This document shows positions 16,781 through 24,095 of a stretch of DNA of 39,484 nt, piece by piece. Positions within the stretch are counted from its first letter, which is position 1. Each line of letters opens with the position of its first letter. The position numbers were made by a program, and so were the translations under genes. The DNA comes from an uncultured Lachnospiraceae bacterium (lineage in GTDB: Bacteria; Bacillota; Clostridia; Lachnospirales; Lachnospiraceae), in assembly GCA_947570615.1 (NCBI GenBank), contig CANOVJ010000037.1, positions 1-39,484 on the forward strand. The letters run 5' to 3'. The notes under the pieces were generated by a model. That model ran no database searches and was not told the origin of the DNA. It saw only the letters and a program-made list of their open reading frames with translations.

Positions 16781-19486
16781 TTATTTCATTCCGGCTTTCT
16801 GTAAGCCTAACCCTCTTAAATATATATCAGGGAAATGATATCTGACCGGATCCGATAATTTCCTTTGATATTGTCTGACAATTCCTATATTGATTAAATT
16901 ATTGATTTCTTCTCCTGGATTATCAAATCCGGCCTTTATAAGAGCCTCACTGAATATCTTTTCATCCACCGGAGAACGCTGTACCGTATCCTTCAGATTT
17001 TCCAGGAAACCCGCATATTCTACGAACTCTTCCTTCATATCTGTCACCCTTTTTTCCGATACCTCCGGTAAAACATCTTCAAAACATCGTGGCCTGATAA
17101 TACTTCTGGATGCAACAGCAGTCTTTCCCTTTCGAAGCTCACCCTCCTTTCCCGCAGCTTTGGCAAAAATATCAATCATGCTTCTCGGCACAATTACCCC
17201 CTGCGTATCAGCCAGTCTGTTTCTGAACCAGTTATATGTGGATGCTTTGTTCCCATTCCCCATTTTTACTCCAATCAGAGCCGACAATATATCTCTGTTC
17301 TCTTTTTCTGTGACATTGGGAATTATCCCCAATCCCTCAGATTCCATGAAACTTTTTGAAGTAATCTTTTCAAACAGAATACCTGTCTGCTGCGATTTGC
17401 TTATTGCCCGCTTCCAGATCATTCCAAAAAGCTGATCATACTCCCAGCCGATTGTCGTTGAGTAATTCTTCAGCTTAACTTTATCCGCTACTTTCACTTC
17501 TCTGTCATATATATCTTTGCGTATGAATATCTTACTCCTGATATTTTGCATAGCGCTTTCATTTATATACCACATATCAATAAGAGCGCTTACAAATTTG
17601 GTCCTGTCCTTTGGTGCGACAACGCGATCCAGAGCATCATATATTATCGTAACTACTTTATTCTGGGAAGCATACCGATCGTTAATTTTCTTTAATATAC
17701 GATTCAGCATATACGCCGTTTCCTGTGTCAGCAAATTACAGCTTGAAGCTTCAAATGGCTTTTCGAATAATGCGGCGTTTTCTTCTGCCAGTCCTTTTAA
17801 ACCGGTATCCTTTTCAATTAAAACTGAGACAGCTAAATAATATAAAAAGGCCCTTATCTGTTCATCGCTTTTCAGGCAGGGAAAAATATCTGTATAATTT
17901 GTTGTCTGTGAAGTCCCCACCACCCATTCTGTATGCTCATATTGATTTGTTGAAACATCCAGATATTTCGCCAGTGCTTTTGCATAATCATTATTTTTCA
18001 ATGCACTGAATAAAGCCGTTTTTCCAACTCCCTTTTGTCCCAAAACCAGAAATTTTCTCGGATCAAAAATAAAGGTATAGCCTTTAAGCGGATAAAAATT
18101 TTCAACCAGATCCTGCATCGACGCAAACTCATCTTCTGCCGCCGGGGTCTCCAGACCTCCCATAACGTCAGAGAAAGCCTCTATAATCTGCTCCTGAACT
18201 TCATATTTTTCGAAATCCAGTCTCTTCAGATCCACATATTCTTCTGACAGAATGTCTGAAATTGCATTTGTAATTGCCCTATACGATTTCCGTTGTTCTT
18301 CCCACGCCCTCACCAACTGATCCGTACTGTTTATAACTTCCAAAGCAACATTATATTCTATATCTATGGGATAATGATCCGCCGAATCGTCCTCAATTCC
18401 TATTTCCTCTCTGGAATACCTTTCATCACACATCCTCAATGCGTCATATGCCCCTTCCAGATAAACCCTTTTTTCCTGATACGCTAATTGCTCATTTACA
18501 GGAACTTTAGAATTAATCATTATAAAGGGAATCTGTTTTTTACAGAGAACCGGAATGGTCATTTTCATTCCCTCCGTATTTTGCGGGCTCCCATAAAAAA
18601 ATAACAGTGCCAGGTCCGTATATCTTGTCAGCGTCATACCACCAATTTGATGAATTCCTGATCTTGTATCTATGAAAATAAAATCAGGGTCCAAAAATTT
18701 ATCCAGCATTCTCAGGAGATTGTCTACCGGCGTAATCTCCTCTTCATATGCAGGCGTATCTAAATCGAATCTCATTATACTTTTACGATATATATCCGCA
18801 TTATTTTTGGTCACTTTACCGTATGCCGGCATGACATAAATTTCGCCCCCCAATTTGTCTACATGGCAATAATCTCCCACAGGGTAAATATATTCATCTA
18901 TTTTTATCTCCATATCATACACATTACTTTCCAGCAAAAAATCAAGCAGTCCATATTGAGACATACTTTCCTCCGGAAACAGACTTGCAATTCCCGGAGC
19001 CTCCAGATCAAAATCAATAATCACTATTTTTTTCCCCTGCCCTGCCAGTTCAATCGCCGACATTACAACCGCAGTAGTCCGCCCTACACCCCCCTTAAAG
19101 GAATAAAAGCATACCCTTTTACTCCTTCTGTCTTCAGACGATATGCTTCTGTTTTTTTCGTCCCAATAAAAATTTGTCAGATACTTTTCAAGAACCCATA
19201 CTCGCTCCTCTGTCGGATCCGCATCTTTTTTCCAGGAATCTATTTCTGATATAATGAAAAGATTATCTCCATATTTCTGACAGCTGCTCAACCATTTACC
19301 AATCCTCTCCCTGAGCATACTTCCGATTTGCCGTATTACCTTATCCTTTTCGGTTTTCACATACACCAGAATTTTACCATAAACATTTTGGACTATGTAC
19401 GCCTCATCCTCCCGTGTTTTCTTTATCTCCTGCCCCACTATCGCAACTGTATTACTCAGAACAGCATCATAATGCATCATCTCCAC
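16781..19486 (-). CDS. Large double-NTPase (KGGVGR deviant Walker A plus STAND-like P-loop)
   Basis: A 901-residue protein with two nucleotide-binding domains. After an unassigned N-terminal domain (1-120), a SIMIBI/ParA-like domain follows, with deviant Walker A FKGGVGRTT (130-138, Arg where ParA/MinD have Lys), IIDFDLEAPG (156-165) and Walker B FIFIDTRSG (269-277). A second, STAND-like P-loop domain follows a linker, with GQKGVGKT (483-490) and a Walker B-like TIIYDALDR (613-621). The C-terminal 300 residues look helical or winged-helix, as in sensor/regulatory parts of STAND proteins. The start is GTG at 19486, seven bases after AGGAGGG and one base after the HEPN stop; ATGs at 19480 and 19477 are alternatives. 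The gene is visibly AT-rich compared with its neighbours. A defence role is inferred. Confidence 0.82.
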   Translation of the reverse strand: MEMMHYDAVLSNTVAIVGQEIKKTREDEAYIVQNVYGKILVYVKTEKDKVIRQIGSMLRERIGKWLSSCQKYGDNLFIISEIDSWKKDADPTEERVWVLEKYLTNFYWDEKNRSISSEDRRSKRVCFYSFKGGVGRTTAVVMSAIELAGQGKKIVIIDFDLEAPGIASLFPEESMSQYGLLDFLLESNVYDMEIKIDEYIYPVGDYCHVDKLGGEIYVMPAYGKVTKNNADIYRKSIMRFDLDTPAYEEEITPVDNLLRMLDKFLDPDFIFIDTRSGIHQIGGMTLTRYTDLALLFFYGSPQNTEGMKMTIPVLCKKQIPFIMINSKVPVNEQLAYQEKRVYLEGAYDALRMCDERYSREEIGIEDDSADHYPIDIEYNVALEVINSTDQLVRAWEEQRKSYRAITNAISDILSEEYVDLKRLDFEKYEVQEQIIEAFSDVMGGLETPAAEDEFASMQDLVENFYPLKGYTFIFDPRKFLVLGQKGVGKTALFSALKNNDYAKALAKYLDVSTNQYEHTEWVVGTSQTTNYTDIFPCLKSDEQIRAFLYYLAVSVLIEKDTGLKGLAEENAALFEKPFEASSCNLLTQETAYMLNRILKKINDRYASQNKVVTIIYDALDRVVAPKDRTKFVSALIDMWYINESAMQNIRSKIFIRKDIYDREVKVADKVKLKNYSTTIGWEYDQLFGMIWKRAISKSQQTGILFEKITSKSFMESEGLGIIPNVTEKENRDILSALIGVKMGNGNKASTYNWFRNRLADTQGVIVPRSMIDIFAKAAGKEGELRKGKTAVASRSIIRPRCFEDVLPEVSEKRVTDMKEEFVEYAGFLENLKDTVQRSPVDEKIFSEALIKAGFDNPGEEINNLINIGIVRQYQRKLSDPVRYHFPDIYLRGLGLQKAGMK

Positions 19487-19487
19487 G

Positions 19488-19913
19488 TCAATGCCCTCCT
19501 ATCACAACATTATCACGAATGTAGTTCAGGCTGAAGGATTGCAATTCCCACTGAGGATGCTCCCCGTAACGGTATTTGGGATAACCGCCTTCACCTGTAA
19601 AAATATGTGGGCAAATTATCCTGCTATTGAAACGAAATCTGGCCTCGATCCCATCTGTAACTGATATCCAGTCATCTAAATACGTATTCAGCTTTACGGT
19701 ATTATGCGCCACCTTTTTAATTTCGGTTAATGTATATTTTTCACCGTCTGCTTTCCTGCCATAGGTCAACAGAATATACTTTAATGCACATTCCAATACA
19801 TATCCTGCCAAATAGCAGCTATTATAGTATTCCTTGTTATCATACAACAATTTTGCATCTTTATACATACGATGCAAAGTAGATAAATAATCAGGCTGTC
19901 TCATCTCCGGCAT
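19488..19913 (-). CDS. HEPN-domain protein (possible RNase effector)
   Basis: A 141-residue all-helical protein whose first half (DAKLLYDNKEYYNSCYLAGY at 19-38, then VLECALKYILL) matches the HEPN fold pattern of paired helices. Many HEPN proteins are RNases with an Rx4-6H motif; here R98 and H103 (RIICPH) fit Rx4H, although the residue after R is not the usual polar one. A C-terminal R133-H141 pair is too widely spaced. It is the first gene of a two-gene operon. Its stop lies one base before the NTPase start, and its last codons contain that gene's ribosome site, so the two are translationally coupled. The ATG at 19913 has only a weak upstream GGGG. Confidence 0.78.
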   Translation of the reverse strand: MPEMRQPDYLSTLHRMYKDAKLLYDNKEYYNSCYLAGYVLECALKYILLTYGRKADGEKYTLTEIKKVAHNTVKLNTYLDDWISVTDGIEARFRFNSRIICPHIFTGEGGYPKYRYGEHPQWELQSFSLNYIRDNVVIGGH

Positions 19914-19953
19914 TTCAGTATAACCCCATTACTTTCTCTTCTGGATACTTTTT

Positions 19954-20009
19954 AATATAGCATTTTTATTGTATAAGCACAATCATATTCCTGTCCGGAT
20001 CAATATGAT
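19954..20009 (-). promoter_or_regulatory. Promoter and inverted repeat ahead of the HEPN-NTPase operon
   Basis: On the minus strand, TTGTGC (19977-19982), 17 bases, then TGC-TATATT (19954-19959), an extended -10. Directly upstream and touching the -35 is an 8-base inverted repeat, ATCATATT (19982-19989) and AATATGAT (20002-20009). It has no T-tract after it, so an operator is as likely as a weak terminator for the LysR gene. Confidence 0.6.
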
Positions 20010-20012
20010 CAA

Positions 20013-20900
20013 TTATCTTCCCGTCAGATATTTATAGAACGTTTCCCCGGCAAGGCTCCTGCCCCGTCCCTTATCGGAGACGATCTGGATGGAGCGCACC
20101 GGCAGCTCGCCCTCTAACGGGATCTGCACCAGCTTCTTTTCCTCCAGCAGGGGCCGCGCCAGCTTCTCGGGCACAAAACCGATTCCCAGATTGTTTTCGA
20201 TCAGCGGAAGCATCAGACCGGAGGTAGCCACCTCCATATCCGGCTCCATGTCGATACCGTTCTGAATGAAAAACTCCCTGTACAGGTCATAGGTTGCGCT
20301 TCCCCTGCCCAGCCCGATCCAGGGATACCGTTTCATATCCTTCAGTTTCAGAGGCTCCCTGCCCAGGGCTTCATACTGAGGCCCGCCTGTGAGTATCTCC
20401 TGAAACTCCATCGCCCTGACCCGGGAAAATGCCGCGGACGCCTCAAAGGGCGTGGTGATCACCGCGAAATCCAGCCTTCCGCCGTCAAGCCGCCGTATGA
20501 TCTCCGGCGTGGAGTGATTGTGGATCCCAATCCGAATCGCCGGATATTCCTCTCTGAATTGCTGCAGCTTATTCAGTACAAAGAGGTAGAGAGCCGTCTC
20601 GGTGACTCCGATCTCTACGTTGCCGCCTCCGGACGCGCTCTGCCTGCCGATCTCCTCCTGGGCCTCCCACAGATGCCTGCAGGCGATCTCCACATGGGCA
20701 TAGAGCGCCTCCCCCTCCTTTGTCAGGCCCACGCCCCTTGCCCCGCGGATAAATAACCGGCAGTTCATCTGCGATTCCAGAAGCTTCATCACCCGGGTCA
20801 CATTGGGCTGACTGCTTCCCAGCGCCCTGGCGGCCCTGGTTATATTGCCGTATCTGGCCACATAATAAAAAATCCTGTAGTAGTCAAAATTGATATCCAT
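20013..20900 (-). CDS. LysR-family transcriptional regulator
   Basis: A 295-residue regulator with the typical N-terminal winged helix-turn-helix (NITRAARALGSSQPNVTRVM at about 19-38) and a LysR effector-binding domain (about 90-290). It is transcribed away from the MATE exporter gene across a 155-base gap, the usual layout for a LysR regulator and its target, so it probably controls the exporter and itself. The effector cannot be read from the sequence. The ATG at 20900 has only a weak GAGAAA ribosome site. It seems unrelated to the HEPN operon downstream despite the shared direction. Confidence 0.92.
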   Translation of the reverse strand: MDINFDYYRIFYYVARYGNITRAARALGSSQPNVTRVMKLLESQMNCRLFIRGARGVGLTKEGEALYAHVEIACRHLWEAQEEIGRQSASGGGNVEIGVTETALYLFVLNKLQQFREEYPAIRIGIHNHSTPEIIRRLDGGRLDFAVITTPFEASAAFSRVRAMEFQEILTGGPQYEALGREPLKLKDMKRYPWIGLGRGSATYDLYREFFIQNGIDMEPDMEVATSGLMLPLIENNLGIGFVPEKLARPLLEEKKLVQIPLEGELPVRSIQIVSDKGRGRSLAGETFYKYLTGR

Positions 20901-20974
20901 ATCATTTTTATATTTCTCTGATATAATATATGTATTTTTCGTATCTGTCAGAGTGTATTATAATACTGCCGCGG

Positions 20975-21004
20975 GAACATGTAAACTGCGAACATGTAAA
21001 CTGC
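20975..21004 (+). repeat. Perfect 15-base tandem duplication in the MATE leader
   Basis: GAACATGTAAACTGC occurs twice head to tail (20975-20989 and 20990-21004). It lies between a TATAAT (20959-20964) and the MATE start. Each copy contains the palindrome ACATGT. It may be a duplicated regulator site or a recent slippage event. Confidence 0.8.
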
Positions 21005-21055
21005 GATATGATTACCATGGATGAATTTCAGACTGGATTTGGAGGTCAGAATATT

Positions 21056-22426
21056 ATGAACACAGATCTTACAACGGGAAAGCCCGAAACGGCGCTGTGG
21101 CGGTTTTGTCTGCCTCTGTTTGGCAGCGTCGTCTTTCAGCAGCTCTACAATATAGCGGACTCTCTGGTAGCGGGAAAATTTGTGGGGGAAAACGCGCTGG
21201 CGGCGGTGGGCAACAGCTACGAGATTACGCTGATCTTCCTCGCTTTTGCCTTTGGCTGCAATATGGGCTGCTCCGTCATCGTCTCCCAGCTCTTTGGCGC
21301 CAGGGATTTCGGGAAGCTGAAAACCGCGGTGACCACCGCCTGTATCTTCAGCGCCGCGCTCTGCGCCCTTTTGATGATCGCCGGCATTGCGGGGAGCGCC
21401 CCTCTGCTGCGTCTTGTGCGCACGCCGCAGGAGGTGTTCGCGGACTCCAGGCTGTATCTGGATATTTATGTGTGGGGCCTGCCCTTCGTCTTCTTTTACA
21501 ATATTGCCACCGGGATTTTCTCGGCGCTGGGGGATTCCAGAACGCCCTTCTGCTTTCTGGCCGCCTCCTCCACCTCCAATATCGCGGTGGATATTCTGTT
21601 TGTAAAGGCCTTTGACATGGGCGTAGCGGGTGTTGCCTGGGCCACCTTTCTCTGTCAGGGAATAAGCTGTATTCTGGCCGTATTTACCATATGGAAAAGG
21701 CTGCGGAAGATCGAGACCAGGCAGGCCCCCGTCCTGTTCGACTGGCAGCTCCTCAAAAAAATTCTGGTGATCGCCGTTCCCAGCATTTTGCAGCAGAGCT
21801 TTATCTCGGTGGGAAATATCCTGATCCAGAGCGTGATCAACGGGTTCGGCGCGCCGGTGATGGCCGGGTATTCCGCCGCCGTGAAGCTGAACAATCTGGT
21901 CATTACCTCCTTTACCACCATCGGAAACGGGATCTCCAATTTTTCCGCCCAGAATCTGGGGGCCCGCAAAATCGGACGGATCCGGGAATGCTTCCGGGCC
22001 GGGCTTAAGATGGTGTGGCTTCTGTGCGTTCCCTTCTGCGCCCTCTACATATTCTGCGGCAGGTATCTGCTCCTTTTGTTTATGGAAAAAAGCTCCTCCA
22101 GGGCGCTTATGACGGGTATGCAGTTTTTGTGGATCCTCTCGCCCTTCTACTTCGTGGTCTCCGCCAAGCTGGTGGCGGACGGAATCCTGCGGGGCGTCAG
22201 CGCCATGGGCCGGTTTATGGCAGGCACGCTGACCGACCTTGTGCTGCGGGTGGTTCTGGCTCTGACGCTCTCGGATCTGACCGGAAGCGCGCTGGGAATC
22301 TGGTGCGCATGGCCCATCGGCTGGACCATCGCCATGGGGCTTTCTGTATTCTTTTATCACAGGGAGTATGGGAAGCTGTGCGGGGGCACGGGTTCTGATT
22401 ACAATAAGAAAACGCGCAGAGCGTGA
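21056..22426 (+). CDS. MATE-family multidrug/cation efflux transporter
   Basis: A 456-residue membrane exporter with about 12 hydrophobic segments in two six-helix halves. It has the MATE opening pattern (LPLFGSVVFQQLYNIADSLV followed by AGKFVGENALAAVGN). Family members use a sodium or proton gradient to expel drugs or metabolites. The frame is open from 20930, but the ATG at 21056, ten bases after GGAGG, starts a protein of normal family length; the upstream codons would run through a tandem DNA repeat. The divergent LysR gene is the probable regulator. The substrate is unknown. Confidence 0.93.
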   Translation: MNTDLTTGKPETALWRFCLPLFGSVVFQQLYNIADSLVAGKFVGENALAAVGNSYEITLIFLAFAFGCNMGCSVIVSQLFGARDFGKLKTAVTTACIFSAALCALLMIAGIAGSAPLLRLVRTPQEVFADSRLYLDIYVWGLPFVFFYNIATGIFSALGDSRTPFCFLAASSTSNIAVDILFVKAFDMGVAGVAWATFLCQGISCILAVFTIWKRLRKIETRQAPVLFDWQLLKKILVIAVPSILQQSFISVGNILIQSVINGFGAPVMAGYSAAVKLNNLVITSFTTIGNGISNFSAQNLGARKIGRIRECFRAGLKMVWLLCVPFCALYIFCGRYLLLLFMEKSSSRALMTGMQFLWILSPFYFVVSAKLVADGILRGVSAMGRFMAGTLTDLVLRVVLALTLSDLTGSALGIWCAWPIGWTIAMGLSVFFYHREYGKLCGGTGSDYNKKTRRA

Positions 22427-22438
22427 GCGCTTTGTCAG

Positions 22439-22472
22439 AATCGGGCAGGGATGCGCGTCCCCTGCCCGATTT
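22439..22472 (+). terminator. Hairpin after the MATE gene
   Basis: AATCGGGCAGGG (22439-22450) pairs with CCCTGCCCGATT (22460-22471) over 12 bases with a 9-base loop, 12 bases past the MATE stop. Only three Ts follow, so termination may be incomplete. Confidence 0.75.
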
Positions 22473-22507
22473 ACAGTTTGCATTCGAATGAAAGAAGCTG
22501 ACTTCCG

Positions 22508-22690
22508 TCAACCCTTGATGGCTCCAACCATAACGCCCTTTACAAAGTATTTCTGTAAGAAGGGATATACGCACAGGATGGGCACCGTCGCCACCAGCAC
22601 CACGCAATACTGGAGCAGCTCCTTGTAATAACTCTGGGTCACCATCATGTCTACTGTCGGCGTCTGACCGCTGGCGCTGGCGTTGAGCAT
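22508..22690 (-). pseudogene. C-terminal remnant of a sugar ABC transporter permease
   Basis: About 60 residues remain, from [13 protein letters not shown] through [20 protein letters not shown] to the stop. They match the last transmembrane helix and the terminal [10 protein letters not shown] that ends LplC/YtcP-type carbohydrate permeases, which are normally about 290 residues. The start and first five helices are missing. The remnant abuts a piece of an AraC regulator in the opposite orientation near 22690, so a deletion or rearrangement joined them. It is unlikely to be functional. Confidence 0.8.
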
Positions 22691-22928
22691 CAGCAGGCAG
22701 ATCGGACAGTCTCCCATCAGCTATCTGACTGATCTGCGAATCACCTACGCCCTCTCCCTGCTCTCAGATACCTCCTGCTCTGTGAGCATGATCTCCAAAG
22801 AGTGCGGATTTTCCTGCCGGAATTATTTCTGTAAGGTTTTCCGCAAATCACTCGGCTGCTCTCCCCTGGAATACCGGAGAAAAATCAGGATCGAGCGGAA
22901 GGAGGCCGCAGCTCGGAAGAGTACGTGA
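22690..22928 (+). pseudogene. C-terminal remnant of an AraC-family regulator
   Basis: Roughly 75 residues of the AraC DNA-binding domain, including the second helix-turn-helix (SMISKECGFSCRNYFCKVFR) and the family end motif GCSPLEYRRK. The sensory domain and first helix-turn-helix are absent. AraC regulators often neighbour LplC-type sugar permeases, so this piece and the adjacent permease piece probably came from one lost sugar-use locus. An in-frame ATG at 22683 exists but lacks a ribosome site. Confidence 0.78.
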
Positions 22929-23450
22929 GCAAATTGAACTCTCTGCCTTTGGGTCATAATCAATACTGGTGGCATAGATTTCCAGTACCTTTCTCCAAAA
23001 TACTTTTTCAGAAGAACGAATGTCCCGAATACGAGACAACAATTCGTCAAAGTAGTTTCCACCACCAAGGTTCTTAAGGCGGTCGTCATCCAGTGCAAAT
23101 CCCTTTTTCATATATTCTTTCAAAACAGACATCGCCCATATTCTGAATTGTGTTCCTCTAAGGGATTTTACCCGATAACCAACAGAAATGATAACATCTA
23201 AATTATAGAAATCCACCTGACAGGTCTTACCATCAGAAGCAGTGTAGGCAAATTTTGCCCAGACTGCTTCCTTTTCCAATTCTCCCTCTTTAAAAATATT
23301 TCTTATATGCTTCCCTATCACACTTTTATCCCGTTGGAACAGTTCCTCCATTTGATCAATGGAAAGCCAAACTGTATCCTGGTCAAAAGTTACTTCTATT
23401 TTTGTAATCCCGTCCTCAGTAGTATACATGATTAAGTTTGATTGTAACAT
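22848..23450 (-). pseudogene. RhuM-family protein, truncated at the C-terminus
   Basis: The first 170 residues are a well-conserved RhuM (virulence RhuM/DUF4357-like) N-terminal domain, including HIRNIFKEGEL, AYTASDGKTCQVDFYNLDVI and SVGYRVKSLRGTQFRIWA. Family proteins are usually about 330 residues. Here the match stops after YDPKAE near 22941, and the remaining 30 codons read antisense through the AraC remnant. The ATG at 23450 has GGAGG five bases upstream and is preferred over 23462. The N-terminal half could still be made, but the gene is broken. RhuM genes are common near restriction and mobile regions; their function is poorly known. Confidence 0.82.
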
Positions 23451-23590
23451 TATATCCTCCATTGTAGTGTTTTTGTGTTGAAATCAATCGTTTTATGGTA
23501 AAATTCCGACTTACGGATCGACTTGGGTCGCAACAGCCGATGCGGCTGGCGGCGGCTCTCAGAATAGGGAAGCCCCTGCTTAAGAATTTC

Positions 23591-23627
23591 AAATCCAGAC
23601 CCGGAATGATTTCTCAGGTCTGGATTT
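23591..23627. terminator. 11-base-pair hairpin
   Basis: AAATCCAGACC (23591-23601) pairs with GGTCTGGATTT (23617-23627). It sits in the 281-base gene-free stretch 23451-23731 between the RhuM start and the fucosidase relict. The rest of that stretch holds a small CAGCCG/CGGCTG hairpin (23534-23548), no ORF, and the GC-rich hairpin listed next. The T-tract is weak on both strands. Confidence 0.5.
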
Positions 23628-23665
23628 CAGTATAAACAAATTCATCTCATTTGTAAAGAAAATTT

Positions 23666-23693
23666 CCCTCCCCGGAGGTTCTCCCCCGGAGGG
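23666..23693 (-). terminator. GC-rich terminator-like hairpin after the fucosidase relict
   Basis: On the minus strand, CCCTCC (23693-23688) and GGAGGG (23671-23666) enclose further G-C pairs and are followed by AAATTTTCTTT. It lies about 40 bases past the end of the fucosidase relict and would end the exporter operon. Confidence 0.55.
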
Positions 23694-23731
23694 CGCCCTC
23701 AGTGACTGATCACGGATTCTCCCCATAAACA

Positions 23732-24057
23732 TCATTCTCCTGGCCCGCCCCCCCCTTCCCAGCGGATCTCCTGCTCATATTCCAGACAGATGATGGTGTC
23801 GCAGGGATCTCTGCATTCCATGGGGACGCTCACCTCCAGATTTTTGTCCTTCTCCGTGACGGAAACGCCGGACGCATTCAGGGAATGGAAGGAAACCAGC
23901 CCTTCCCCAGAAGGGAATAAAGGCCCCAGTGGATAAACATACCGAATTTGGCGTCCCGAAACCACTACATCTGCTCCTCGCCAGGCCGCTCCACCTTCTC
24001 AGGGACATAGCTCTCTCTAACCCGGTCCAGTGTTTTCATTTCGTCAATGCTCTTCAT
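23732..24057 (-). pseudogene. Collapsed GH29 alpha-L-fucosidase
   Basis: The N-terminal end of a GH29 alpha-L-fucosidase is clear. It starts at the ATG at 24057 (GGAGAG upstream), runs through YVPEKVERPGEEQM, and after an in-frame TAG (23965-23967) continues WFRDAKFGMFIHWGLYS, the family signature. It then hits TGA. In another frame the C-terminal end of the enzyme follows (LNASGVSVTEKDKNLEVSVP, then DTIICLEYEQE). About 350-400 central residues, including the catalytic region, are missing. So there is an internal deletion, a frameshift and a nonsense codon. It sits 38 bases behind the ABC exporter operon, in the same direction, and once may have been its last gene. Confidence 0.85.
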
Positions 24058-24095
24058 CCGCTGATCGCTCTCCTTTCTGTTGCGCTGTTTCCGTT

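Noticed and set aside
20948-22483. 511-codon open frame on the minus strand, opposite the MATE gene
   Set aside because: Same cause: the low-complexity product mirrors the MATE coding sequence, which has unmistakable family features.
23523-23548. TTGGGTCGCAA followed by a hairpin, also found at 38811-38821
   Set aside because: An 11-base match occurring twice in 39 kb is expected by chance many times over, and the flanking hairpins are unrelated in sequence.
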